Shown here piece by piece: positions 1 through 11,727 of a DNA stretch of 64,000 nt. Source of the stretch: Panonychus citri (Eukaryota; Arthropoda; Arachnida; Trombidiformes; Tetranychidae); contig NW_026515543.1 of assembly GCF_014898815.1 (NCBI RefSeq), forward strand, positions 2,728,001-2,792,000, read 5' to 3'. Numbering within the stretch: the stretch's first letter is position 1; each line of letters begins with the position of its first letter. A program made the translations under genes and the position numbers. The notes beneath the pieces are model-generated. The model ran no database searches. It was not told the origin of the DNA and worked only from the letters and a program-made list of their open reading frames with translations.

Positions 1-3000
1 AAAAAAATAACGGAAAAACGAGAGGAGAACAAATTGCAGAGAAACAACTAGAATTAGAAAATAAGATGAAAATTCTATCGGGTAAATTGAATGAACCGAC
101 AAATCCTAAAAAACAAAAGAAAGGTGAGGGTCTCTTTTCAACAAATTTGGCAAAAAGGTTTCTGGCCTTTAATCCAATTACATAATACATTTAATCTTCC
201 TTGAGAAGATAACCCTATGGTCTATAACTAATGGAATGTTGTTGATCATTGAACTCAACCATTAACCATAAACGACCAAAACTTGACCTTCCGCTTATTA
301 TTTACAGATCCTTACGCTTTTACAGATTCAGAGAATTCTCATGTGGACAATATGGGCTCACGATTAAGCGCAAGTAGCTCAAGCTCAAGTGATAGCGATT
401 CCAGTTCCAGTTCCAGTTCAAGTAGCTCATCTGATAGCAGTGATTCTGAATCAGGTTAGAAACATTGAAAATAAACAAAACCAACCAACCAACCACACCA
501 CCACTCTACCATCTATTGTGAATCAAAAGAATATCAGTTACCATCAACCCTCTATCACTCTTTATCATCATTGGTCATCTTCTATTCTTGTCATTCTTCT
601 ATTCTTCTCCCTGGCATCGCAAGTTCATCTCTTTATTTTTTTACTGCGAGCATCTTAAAATTAAACTCACTATAAAGAAAAAGAAAAGTCGATAATTGAG
701 TTGCATCTTTTGTTCAGCATTTTGATGCTTCCCAATCCATCGGTCTCTCTCGAATTTCTTACTCTGTCATCCCATCTTTTCTATCCTTCCATCTTATCCG
801 TTTCTTTTTTTTCTCTATCCTTCTTTCGTTTTTTTGTCAGTATTCAATTAATCAGGCTCCCCTTTACCTATTCTCTAGCTCTTCTAATCCCCCAATCAAC
901 TCCAATGATTTTTTAAAATTCTTCCTTTCCTTTTCATCATCTTTACCATTCTCGATTTTTTTCTGCCTGTAGTTTTGAGCTAAATGCTTTCTTCTTTTCA
1001 TCTTTCTCCATTTTTTATCAGTTTGCTGATCACTCTATTTCAGTAGCAAATCTCCGAAAGAAAAGAGTACAGTGTATCTCCTCCTCCAACGAACTGATGC
1101 CATGCTATATCATCTTTGAAGAAAAATTACCATTAATATTCTAGTGAGGAGCGAATCTTATTGTCGAGCGAGCTCACTGTGTATTGAGGAGAGGAGCCAA
1201 TACCTTATTTTTATGCAGACAATCCCATTCCCTTGAATTCCTCCTCAGTTTATTTATTATATTCTGAAAACTGAAGAAGAGTCTACAAAATGAGCACAAA
1301 AATATCCTCAAAAACAAATATGTAACTCACAAAATATCCAATTGATCTCTTATGAGAATGAATCAGAATGAGAATCACAATGTCGATGAGAATTAGAAAG
1401 CTTCTTTTCAGCTACTATTATTTTTCTGTTACACAGGCACCAATTTACTCATTATCTATTTCGTTTACTTTGCTTATCAAGATCTTGCATCTTTTTTGTT
1501 TGTCTGATCAAATTTATCTCTCACCCTTCACCTTTAAACCATCGTATTCGACACCTTCATCTCTTTCTCATCCTCCTTATCATCTTTCATCTCTTATCTT
1601 GCCCTCCAAATCATACTCTCTCTTTCTCTTTCTACCAAGTACATATTTATGAACATTAGTCTCATTGTATATTCATCATCGATCGTCTAGCCGAAGAAAG
1701 TAAAACAAACTTAGGCTTATTAGGCGAAAATAAAAACTTTTTTAATAGTAAGATCTCTTAGAAGTTGTTAAGCAATACTATAAGAATAGCTTGATACTCT
1801 CTCTTTCTCTCCCTCTTGTTCTTGTCTCCTTATTATCTACCCTTGATAAAATTCACTCGGTGGACAAATTAGTTTATGTATATTATTTAATGATGTTGAC
1901 TCAGGCACAGTTTCGATTTGGGTGCAAGATGTGAGCAAAAAGAATACTTTCCCAAAAGCCTTCTTCTCTTTCTCTAGCATATGATGGTTAAAGAATAGGA
2001 TTGCTTTTTTTACACTTTTATACATGATTGTACCTTTTAAATAAGACTGGAAACTGTATTCTCTTCCAAGCAAACCAAGTAAAAATTAAGCTTATTTAAC
2101 AATCTATCTATTTGTACGTTAGTCTTTGAAATATATTGACTTTTTGTCGATTACATTACATAAAAACATATTTGAAAATAGCCAAATTTGGATGCAAATT
2201 TTGTTAAATTAAAACTCCCCATGCTCCTCTTCAGAATCATCATCAAAGAAGAAACCAACCATGGTAGCTGCTGGTTCTAAATCTGGTTTAATGAATGACC
2301 CAAAAATGGGACCTTTAGTTCCTAATCTCGGTTCAACAAGTACTCTGCCTGGAGCCTACGACGGGCTTTATAAGCCAACCTCCATGACTATGGGTCACAC
2401 CAATTTCGGTCCACCTACAACTGGTCCTGGTGGACCTCAAGCTCCACAACCTACCCAACAGCAGCAGCAGCAGCAACAACAACAACAACAACAACAACAG
2501 GCTAAAATATCACCAAATCTCGCCAATAATAACAGCAACTCAGTCAATCCCTCCAATGTTCCTTCTCAATCTCATCTTTTTGGTTACGCACCAACTGGGC
2601 TTTCCATGAATTATGGGCCAACAGCATCAGTTAATCCAGTCCCTGATCTCGCCCAGTCAACGTTTCCAACCTTGAATGCAACTAATCCGCCTCAGCATCC
2701 AAATGCTGTTGCTCCTTTCACTTCTTCTAGTAAACATCCTGTTGTAGCATCACACTCCAGCCTTCCTCAGGTATGATGATGTTGATGAAATCATCAATTG
2801 CCCGATCGAATGGGAAAATTAATCTAATTAATTATACTATACGATCGAGCGATCATGTCTTCACGATGTCATTTTTTGTTGCTTAATTGGGTTTCATGAG
2901 AATCAGAAGGATGAAGAAAAAAATTAAGTTAAATCGTGTGTTGTAATTAGAATCAATGAATCAATCAGACAAAATCAATTTTTAGATCATCAGTCAGTTA

Positions 3001-5681
3001 TGATTAGATATTTAAATTTATTGGTCAACAACTTGACTAATTCGTGTTATCTGATTCTAAGGTTACAAAGTTAACACCGTGGGCATGAAAAAAAAATCGC
3101 GTTTACCGTAAATATATTGTTCTCATTTTAATCAAACTAATCAATCCAAATGAATTTACAGATGCCTTCGCGGCCCTCGACAACAGCGTCTTCTGCAGTA
3201 ACAAAACGATCTTCGAATCAATTACCTCCAACATCATCGCCTTTTCCAATGTCAGGAGCAACTGGACACTCGTCGGCGGGTCCACCACCTCCACTAGCAA
3301 ACTCAATGCAAACACCGCCTCCCTTAATATCAACAGCGCCTCAACTATCACAACCGCCATCAATGCAACAAATTCAATCACAACAGCAAATGAATTCTAC
3401 TGGTGTTAATCAAGGATCAACTATCATGCATAGTGGACAGTCAACTCCTAAAATGTCCCAATCACAGGCACCGACAACAATACCTGGAGGTGCGATCGGT
3501 GTTCCGCCTCAACGATCACCAGCAACAATCGAAACTCATTCACAGCCTGTTAACCAATCAGGTTCTAAGAGTGAGTTAAATTTCTTGCCCTCGACCACGA
3601 ATCACTCTGACTCTCCATCTTTACAACGAACATTCAATTCTTCTTCTTCTTCTTCTTCATCCAATCGTCAAAAAATTAAATCATTGAAACTTTGATTATG
3701 CTAAATGATGATAGAAAAGAAAACAATGAAACCGTTAACTTGAAACAGCAAAAACAACAAACAAAAAAAAGAGATAATCATCGATGAACTTTCAATTAAT
3801 CTATTTAACTTGTTTATTTATTTTTCTCTTTGTAAATTATCTGTAAGAATCTCACTCTTGATCGGATTATCGATTGATCATCAGATTCATCTTCATCAGT
3901 TCTGATGAGATTTCTTCTCTCTGTTTTAGTTTTTCTGTTTTCATCTTTATCGTCACATCATCTAATCATCTCTTCATCATCTTCATCTCCTTTATCATCT
4001 TAATTCATCATCCAAAGTGATGCAAATTTCAACAATCAAACAAAAGACGCATGTTTACAAATAATCATTAATTACTTAAATTCAATGATTAGGTTAATTA
4101 ATTTGTTCTCAAAGTGTTTATGTTTCGATTGTTTAGTTTGTATTCTTTTCACATCAATTGTAACCATTTTTTTACTTTGATACATTTTCCACAGGAAAAG
4201 ATTTTTTAAAAAAAAACCAAATAACCAACTTAATATTTAAGAAAAAAAAAGAAAATCAAATTTAACAAACTATTTAATTGTTAATAGTTGTTAAATTAAA
4301 TTCATAAAAAAGCAACAAAACAAAACGTAAACAAAATCTAGTCAACATTTGAAATCCTATGTAATATATTTTGAAGAAAAAATTATTCTTTTCCCATTCT
4401 CGTTATGATATATTTAGTTTACAAATATATGATTACCTTTAATGACAATTAAAGATACTTGATTACCTTTGACATGTTATGCAAAAAAATTGTTCAGTTT
4501 TTTTGCATAAATCATTTAATTAACTCAATTGGCTCATTCATTTCTTTTTCTCGATTTCATCATTTTGTTTAAATTTGTTTACATTTTTATTGTTATTTTT
4601 GTTTTGTTTTCGTTTTCGTTTTCCTTTATGATTTTTATTTTTGTTTTGTTGCTTTTTTAATCTTATTCATATCTTATTGATTCTTCATCGATGATTGATC
4701 TCTTTTTCAATTCCTTTCATTGGTCAAGGAAATTTATCAACAATCAGTCATATTTTTGTTCGTTGTAATTATGGTATAAGTATTTGGGTCAATTGTGTTT
4801 TTTTCTTTTATTTTATTTAATCAATTTTTCTGTGTCCACATAATTTTTAGGTCCTTTTGTCAACTCATCATCATTAGAAGGCCCTTTGGTTGTTTCTCCA
4901 TCACTTAATGATAGAAAAGAATTGAATCGTTCCAGTCTTCCCCAATCAGCATCATCAACACCTTCCACATCTAATTCGGCAAATAAATCGCTATTGGTAA
5001 GAGCTTCGTATTAGTTGATTGTCGATTTTGGTTCTAATTTTTTTTTCTTAATTTTTGCTTATTCTCAGCAACCCAATGAACCTAAGTTGAAAAGTTTAAG
5101 TCAATGGGCAACAGTGGTCCAGTCACCTGTAACCACTGCTGCGAATTCTGGTAAATACGTGGACACTTTTCAAAAATTTAAACAACAAGCAAAAGAGAAA
5201 GAAGATCGTAGGAAACAAATGCAGGAGGCGCAAGAAAAACGTCGACGCCAAAAAGAAGCCGAAGATCGTGAACGAGCTCGTCAAGAGAAAGAAAAACAAA
5301 GGGAAAAGGAGGAGGAAGAAGCCCTTGAACGGGTTCGTCGATCTCAAATACCAGTAGCCGCTGGTTTGCCACAAAATACTCCTCCAACTCCTCAACATAT
5401 CGATGCTCCCATTGGTACACCTGAACCATTGCAGCAATTGGGAAGTGTTTCACCTTTCTCAGGTTCCTCGTCACCTTCATCCAATCAAAGTGCTAGAGAA
5501 AGAGAACGAGCAAGATTACGAGAACAAGAAAGAAGAAAAAGAGAATTACAGGTTTGTTGATATTATAATTATTTCTCAATATCGATTACTAATAATTGTT
5601 TTCATCTTCTATCAGCAGGCGGGTCAAATAGATATGAATTTACAAAGTGAACTAATGGCTAATTTCGAGGAAACATTATGA
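1..5681 (+). CDS. fs(1)h / BRD4-like: BET bromodomain protein (BRD4 / fs(1)h long form), C-terminal part, 5' truncated
   Basis: BET proteins bind acetylated histones and recruit P-TEFb to transcribed genes. The bromodomains lie left of the window. Exons by splice signals and phase: <1-123, 308-454, 2235-2770, 3162-3570, 4851-4996, 5069-5551, 5616-5681. Exon 1 gives the conserved EKQLELENKMKILSGKLN segment. Exon 2 is an acidic serine-rich SEED-type stretch beginning DPYAFTDSEN. Exons 3-5 are low-complexity and rich in P, Q and S, with a 15-residue glutamine run. Exon 6 carries SLSQWATVV, FQKFKQQAKEKEDR and a charged RER-rich helix. The last exon ends IDMNLQSELMANFEETL, the hallmark of the P-TEFb-interacting C-terminal motif of long BRD4 and fly FSH-L. 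The match to this motif is strong. The exon borders are inferred but phase-consistent throughout. Confidence 0.93.
455..2234 (+). other. Large intron of the BET gene
   Basis: This 1.8 kb gap lies between the SEED exon and the KKKPT exon. It begins GTTAGA and ends CTCTTCAG. It is rich in pyrimidine tracts (CTTTCT-type words). The open frames in it are low-complexity, and I see no exon or RNA gene. Confidence 0.75.
2459..2500 (+). repeat. CAG/CAA repeat coding polyglutamine
   Basis: A mixed CAG then CAA trinucleotide run sits inside BET exon 3 and codes for about 15 glutamines. Polyglutamine is common in the disordered part of arthropod BET proteins. The length is likely to vary between individuals. 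Confidence 0.9.
3571..3695 (+). CDS. Alternative short 3' end of the BET gene (exon read-through)
   Basis: If the donor GTGAGT at 3571 is not used, the frame stays open for 41 more residues, starting SELNFLPSTTNHSDSP and ending KSLKL, with a stop at 3693-3695. This would give a protein without the P-TEFb-interacting end, as in the known short BRD4 and FSH isoforms. The extension includes a serine run from a TTC repeat, so it may be ordinary intron sequence that happens to be open. Possible weak poly(A) words (ATTAAA) occur further down at about 4290 and 4450. Confidence 0.4.
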
Positions 5682-6921
5682 TGAATAAACGTGTTAATCA
5701 AATTAAATGATCGACAGTAACAAAATGGAAAGTTACTGTCGAGAAATGGATTAACTTTCAATACATGCGAAATCAGAAACTACTCAAGATAAATCTACAA
5801 ACACCACAAACACCACACACACACACACACACACAACACCTAAAAGGACACAGAGGGAAAGAGATAAATCTAGAAAACAACAAAAAAAAAGTCGACAAAA
5901 ACAATCAGCATCAATTCGTGAAAATCTATAAAAAAAATCATCTTCATGCATTTTTACTTTCATACTACATGAACCTACACTCATCTACACACTCACCACT
6001 CAGCCCATTTGTCAACATCAACATCGTAGTTTTCATCATTGTCATCGTCGTGATCATCTCTCTCACCCTTTTCGTCAACATCTAACATCAATTTTCTGTC
6101 AATTTTTGTTTTCTCTTTCCTTTTTCTATTCTCACACAATACACAAAGTTAAAACTTCTTTTGTGTCTCATTAATTTAAATGAACAAAGCAAAGCAAGGA
6201 CATAATCTCATATTCGAGAGACTTGAAATATTTGTCAACGAAAATGAACAAAAACAGTTAATGAACTTGAAATGGAAAAATTCAACGCAAGTGTGAATAG
6301 AAAAACAAAGACAAAAAACTCTTTTGGAGAGAGAAAAATTTTCTTAACAAAACTGATCTTCTCTCTCTCTCTCTCTCCCAAATGAATATCATCATCAACA
6401 TTCATCATAATCGCTCTCCCATATTATCATATTATCACAACATTTCTTCATCTGCAACTCACACACACAAACAATTTTCATCTCATCTTCTTTTCAACTT
6501 CTCATCACATCACATCAACTTCCTCTCCTTTCATCATGCCCAATGATTAATTGAAGAAAGAAACGAAAAAAAAATTCGAAAAGATGAAGATAAAAGCCAC
6601 TTCTTTACCCGTTCTCCCTTTTCGGTTAAACAACAAAATCTTCTCAAGAAATGGTTAATGAAAAAAGAAAAAAAAAGAAAACCTTGTATATCTCTAAAAA
6701 AGAAAAACTATTTTGTAAATAGCGAAGACATTAAATTGGCATGAACTATGTCAGGAAATCGCCACTAATCATCTTCCCCATCCCCTTACTCTCTCAAATG
6801 GTCAATGTAAAAAGTTATCCTATTAAATGACCTGATCAACACTTTCAACAACAAAAGCCAATAAAAAATACCAATCATTTCAATCAATCAGATTAATTAA
6901 GATGATTTAAGAGAGTTTATT
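5682..6921 (+). other. BET 3' UTR and convergent end with UQCRB
   Basis: No gene is seen here. The stretch is A- and C-rich with a short CA repeat near 5816 and a CT run near 6360. AATAAA at 6860-6865 suits the BET transcript. TTTATT at 6916-6921 suits a minus-strand poly(A) signal for UQCRB. The two genes therefore end within about 60 bases of each other. Confidence 0.5.
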
Positions 6922-7122
6922 GTCTACATTTATAATTGATTACATTTGTTTTCTTTTATAACTCATCCCATTGATTCATAAATATAACACTAAAGATAAT
7001 TGTTTATCTTTGACTTTCTTTTTTTTGTTGTTGTTGCTTTGATTAGCAACAAAACAAACAATCTCTCCCTGAAAGTAGGTTTGATTAACTGGTAACAATT
7101 AATATTCTTAGATACAGGTAAC

Positions 7123-7595
7123 TTATTTAAAATGGGCTTTCTCCCAATCTTCACGTTCCTTTAATTCAGCTTTTACTTCAGCAATATAAGGTTGAAGGTA
7201 TCTACCATTCTTGAGGTCATCTTCATATTTTGTCCATTGATCTTCGGGAAGATACTCTTTCTGTATATCTAATTGAAAGGCTTTTATTGAACGAAAATTA
7301 CGCTGATGGTAAATCTCAGATGGTAATCGACGTACAGCTTCACGAGTTTCCATCTCATGTTCTAAATCAGGATAAACGTCATCATGGTACAAACCAAATT
7401 TACAATATTCGTTTAATTTAAACATCAAAGCCCCAATTGTTTTCTTGGAAGTGTCTTCACCAGTAACTGTAAGTGAAAAAGATTCATTTCAATTAAATAT
7501 AATCAAAACATTTCCACATTGAATTGAGGTGAGTGGATGGAGATACAATTGAATCAATAAATACCTTTGTAAAGGAGAGTCCGAAATAGACGCAT
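7123..7595 (-). CDS. UQCRB: Cytochrome b-c1 complex subunit 7 (UQCRB/QCR7)
   Basis: This is a small matrix-side subunit of mitochondrial respiratory complex III, needed for assembly and close to the ubiquinone site. Exons are complement 7565-7595 and 7123-7466, with a 98-base GT-AG intron in phase 1. The start is the ATG at 7593-7595, giving MRLFRTLLYKV and 124 residues, against about 111 in mammals. Family signatures are YCKFGLYHDD, EAVRRLPSEIYHQRNFR, LPEDQWTKYEDD and a terminal KEREDWEKAHFK. No cleavable presequence is expected or seen. The gene converges with the BET gene. A CTCF-like element lies about 135 bases upstream of the start. Confidence 0.93.
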
Positions 7596-7728
7596 TTTGA
7601 TAATTTAAATTTAAACAACAATCAATTAAATTGATTAAATTAATCACAAATTCTCAAGCCTTTGACTTTGTCCTTGTTAAAGGTTCACCTATAAAGTTAA
7701 CCGAGAAAAGAATAAAATGAGAAAAAGT

Positions 7729-7750
7729 GTCGCCATCTAGTGAGTGAGAA
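7729..7750 (+). promoter_or_regulatory. CCATCT element upstream of UQCRB
   Basis: The sequence GTCGCCATCTAGTGAGTGAG matches 12 of 14 positions of a CTCF-type consensus written GCGCCMYCTRSTGG. It shares its core with copies at 24831, 24857, 36534 and 54299. That it is functional is inference. Confidence 0.4.
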
Positions 7751-9057
7751 GTTCCCTAAGTGAACCGAAACTAACAAACTTTCGTTTCCATAGAAACTTA
7801 ACTAGAATCACAATTAACTGATTATAATGAGAGAGCATTTTATGGTGAAAAGTTGGTGATTCGTAATTAGTATTGTACAGATTATGTACAGAGTAAAAAT
7901 TACTATGGGTTTCATCAATTTAAATGAGTTGATGTAAAATCTGAAACAATTTTTCTTTCTCGAAACTCTCAACCAAATTAACAGTTAGAATTAACACTTT
8001 TTGGTCAAGCTCAGGTCGAACTTAATTATCAATCAACTTTTCTCGATTCTGTGAATGATTTTCATCTATTTCCCTTCTAGTGACTTCTAAATTCATGAGA
8101 GTTCTGAAAGATCCACTGTTATCCCAATTAGAATCACTCATTTGTAAAGATACAGAGTATCAGATATTTTCAATTAATTTCGATCAAATTTTCACAATTT
8201 AGCTTCGATTGTTGGAATTTTTTGCCAGAGGCTGATTAAATCAGAGAATATATCATGATTAGACCATTAAACTAACGGTTAATCAGCATTTTCCATCAAA
8301 AATAAATCGCAATAAAATTTAAGAACTGAATCCAATTGAATCAAAGACTCACCAGAAAATCGAGCGGTAAAATTGAATCAACTGAGAAAACGAATAAAAA
8401 ATTAACTAATTAACTCTTCAATTAAACAGTTAATTGAATAGTCTTCATCATAATACTAATTTTGATTAAGTTTTCTTGCTTAATTTAATTTCAAAAGTAA
8501 ACAACTAACTATTACAAGCAAAAGAAGCAACAATTAACTTCCTCCAACTTGATTGGTTTACTAATTAAATCACACTTCAAATGTGTAATTGTTATGATTA
8601 ATCAACCATCAACTAAATGTAATTACAAAAATGTATGATTACCTTTCAATGGTAAATTAGTTCAGTAATTAGCAATCAAACTAATTACAATGTTAAAGAT
8701 GATGAAAAATGATGATTCTAATTGAGAGGAAAATTAAACCAGAAAAATATATTTGATAATCTAAACCCAATCAAACAATAATTAATATTAAAATTAACTG
8801 TCAATTGTTAATAATGATGATTAATTATGATTCCTTTTGATGAACAATTAAAATTAATCACAAATGGAAATAAATTGTTCACCCAGAAAAGGCGTGTTCA
8901 ATGAGCAACAATTAACAAAAAGTTAAATTTAAATTCTCAAAACTTAGTATAATAATTAAATCTACAATTAAACTCTAATCACAATTGATCGTAATCTCAA
9001 AGTTAACAATTAAATTACTGGAAAGTTTTGTTTACTCTTAACAACAACAACACTAAA
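7751..9057. other. Intergenic region between UQCRB and a small secreted-protein gene
   Basis: About 1.3 kb of AT-rich DNA with many CAATTAA and TTAATTG words. No convincing exon, RNA gene or mobile element is visible. Confidence 0.6.
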
Positions 9058-9639
9058 ATGATTAAGTTAATTTTATTTTCTTGTGTTACCTTAACCCTAA
9101 TCAATATTAGTCTCGCATCCGAATCAAATGAACAACTAATCAATGGCGATGAGAGTAACAATCATGTTCAACAATTAAGACTACGATTTAAACGATCAGC
9201 AGGAAAAAGTTTACTCTCGAGCTTAGGATCAACGGGACCAAACACTCCAGTGGTTACAAGTGATTCCAATGGATCAGGAAGCAAAGGATTTCTGAGTGGA
9301 TTAGGAAATTCAGAATTCATCAAGCAATTAACTCCAGAAAAACTTTTCTCAATGACCGTCGGTCAACTTGATCTAGCTTTGGGCGATAATAAGCAACCAG
9401 CTGGTCTCAATAAGATCGTTGATTTCTTTAAAGAATTAGCTGCCTCGGTTACCTCAGCTGATTTAATGAAAGGTGAATTCCCAACCAAAGCCATGAGCAA
9501 ACTTTTATCTTCAACTGGTTCCGGTTCCGGTTCTGGGATAACCGATATGTTAAACAATTTCGTTAATCGTGGTGCATCAAGTGATTCAGCAACCTTATCA
9601 GCCGGCGCTCCATCAGCTGGCTCACAAGGACGTCAATAG
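9058..9639 (+). CDS. Small secreted protein, cysteine-free, unknown function
   Basis: I do not recognise this gene. It is a single open exon of 193 residues. The ATG at 9058 is preferred over an upstream TTG because it gives a clean signal peptide, MIKLILFSCVTLTLINISLA. The mature part has no cysteine. It has a basic RLRFKRSAGK site at about residues 40-50 that looks like a furin-type cleavage site. Then comes a glycine- and serine-rich chain with amphipathic segments (FIKQLTPEKLFSMTVGQL, LNKIVDFFKELAASV) and a short GSGSGSG run. A poly(A) signal follows at 9769. It could be a cuticle-associated, silk-associated or salivary protein; nothing in the sequence decides this. Confidence 0.7.
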   Translation: MIKLILFSCVTLTLINISLASESNEQLINGDESNNHVQQLRLRFKRSAGKSLLSSLGSTGPNTPVVTSDSNGSGSKGFLSGLGNSEFIKQLTPEKLFSMTVGQLDLALGDNKQPAGLNKIVDFFKELAASVTSADLMKGEFPTKAMSKLLSSTGSGSGSGITDMLNNFVNRGASSDSATLSAGAPSAGSQGRQ

Positions 9640-9768
9640 ACGATACAATTAGCCAACAATTAACAACTTAATTGTTACAATCAAAAGTATCTTTAATCAT
9701 GTTTACCTTTTTTTTCCTTCCCGATTAATATAATGTATCAACTATTGAGGAAAACTTTTTCTTTGACA

Positions 9769-9774
9769 ATAAAG
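9769..9774 (+). terminator. Poly(A) signal AATAAA
   Basis: AATAAA lies 130 bases after the stop of the small secreted-protein gene. Confidence 0.6.
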
Positions 9775-10028
9775 TTATTGTCGATTTAACAATTAACATA
9801 TATAATTTATTGATTATTCATCTAATTTGATTTAATTTCTTTCGGTCAAAGGTAAGTTGTTGACCTTTTTTTCAGCTTAATCATCAAATTATTGGACAAT
9901 TAATTATCGAAACAATTAAGAAAATGATTCTCATTTTTTGCTTTCATTTTTTTTCTCAGTCACTGATGAGATTTGGTATTGGAATTGTTAACAATTAAAC
10001 TTTAGTGTTTCTAATTGTTTCAGTCAAA
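9775..10028. other. Short gap, possible 5' UTR intron acceptor
   Basis: The sequence TTGTTTCAG ends at 10023, five bases before the next ATG. The following gene may therefore have an untranslated first exon in this gap. Confidence 0.35.
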
Positions 10029-11000
10029 ATGATTCTAATTGTTAATTGTTTGATTCTCTGTTTAATTATTGTTAATATTAAATCATTTCCTTTGATTAAT
10101 TATGAAAATCTTGACCAATTAACTTATTCAGTTGAACCTAAATTCTCATTTAATTTTCAATTTAATATACCGTTAACTTCATTGTTTGATAAGACAAAAA
10201 TTGCTACAATTAACTTGCCAATGACTATTACAATTAGAGAGGAAAGTGATCAACCATCAGAGGAAACAATTAACAAGGAGCCAAATCAATCAGGGATGAA
10301 CACAATTAAGTCAATTGATCATCTTAAACCAGAGAGTATCAGAGTTAACAGTAAATATAAATTTCCATCTAATTATCCAGCTTATATACCAATTTATTAT
10401 GAAGAGCAAGATGATTATCATGATGAGGGAAACAATTTACAAGATAATCAACCACAACAATCAATAAAAATCACCAACAATTCAAATAAAACCATCAACA
10501 ATCAACGAAATGATTACAATCATAGAAGAGATAAATTTTCATTCCAACAAAGAATCAAGAGAAATCATGAAAAGTAAGTTTTTAATTGCGATTTTCAATC
10601 AAACTATTAACTGATTATTGACCAATTGAATTTATTTCACCTCAATCTAATCAAAAGTAATCCAGTTGAAGGTGTTAATTGTTTCTCTAAACTAGTTTGT
10701 CAAATTTCACGAGCCCAATTAATAGATTATCATTTAATTGAGCCGATCGTCATTGATATATCAAGGTTTGTAAATCACAATCAACTAATTGCTAAATAGT
10801 AACTAGCTCTGTATTTAATAGTGATAATTGTTTCATTTAATTTTCCTTATTCCTTATTCAGATTTACTCAATTAACGGTCAACAATCAAAGTGATCATGA
10901 TAATCAACAAGAGAAACAATTATTGGGACCATTGAGAGAGGCTGAACAATTTGGACGATTATCTGGTAATTGTGAAGAAAAATATTCTAATTGTAACTAA
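10029..11000 (+). CDS. Secreted protein resembling the DM4/DM12 arthropod family
   Basis: Exons are 10029-10573, 10658-10765 and 10862-11000, in consistent phase, giving 263 residues. The start is the ATG at 10029, which gives a signal peptide (MILIVNCLILCLIIVNIKS). The long first exon codes a low-complexity N- and Q-rich region that ends in a basic stretch (QRIKRNHEK), a possible processing site. The last two exons carry the only mature cysteines, spaced C-x5-C (CFSKLVC) and C-x5-C (CEEKYSNC). They are separated by a hydrophobic stretch and PLREAEQFGRLSG. This pattern resembles the insect DM4/DM12 domain, whose function is unknown. The family call is from memory and tentative. The exon 2 acceptor has a weak pyrimidine tract. 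Confidence 0.65.
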
Positions 11001-11727
11001 ATTAACTCTCAAAGGGCACAACAATTAACTGCCAATGATTAAACTTCAACATTTAAAAAGTTAATCAACAAGCAGATTCAATTTTTTCCTTCTATTAAAA
11101 TATTGAAACAATCAAAGACAATCAATCATAATAACATAATTGTGACTTTTAATTGTAATTTAAATCGATGAGAAATTTTGAATTTAATTTAATTTTAAAC
11201 TGTAATTTAAATCAAATAGGAAAACAATTTATTTCCTTGTGAATAATTTTTTCCAGTTGATTGTTTGATTAACTAAATCATTTGGTAACAAACAAACAAA
11301 CAAAATAAACAAATCCAGTGAATTGAATTAATTTGTATTAATCAAATTGTTAATCATTACAATTAACCAAAAGTATAATCAAGTCAATCATAATACATGA
11401 AATAAAAAACAAAACAAAGTTAATTGTTGAACATTTAAAATCAAATCTCAATAATAATAAATTAAAATCAATTGACTAACAAAAAAAATTAAATTAATAA
11501 GTTAAATTGTCAAAAGTTTGATAATATAAATAAATTGTTTTCTGTGATTGAAAAACTTTTCAAACTATTAAATTATGTATATAAAAACAACGCAACAATT
11601 AAGGTGAATTAACTAAATTAAATCGGTGGAAAGTACAGTTAAGATGATTAATGATCGGTATATATGATTGGAGGGATAATTAAAAGGGCACAAATTGTAA
11701 ACAAAGTTATGAGACAATTAAAGTTAA
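11001..11727. other. Convergent gap, no gene seen
   Basis: Very AT-rich 3' flank shared by the DM4/DM12-like gene and the LRR gene. CAATTAA-like words are dense. Confidence 0.6.
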
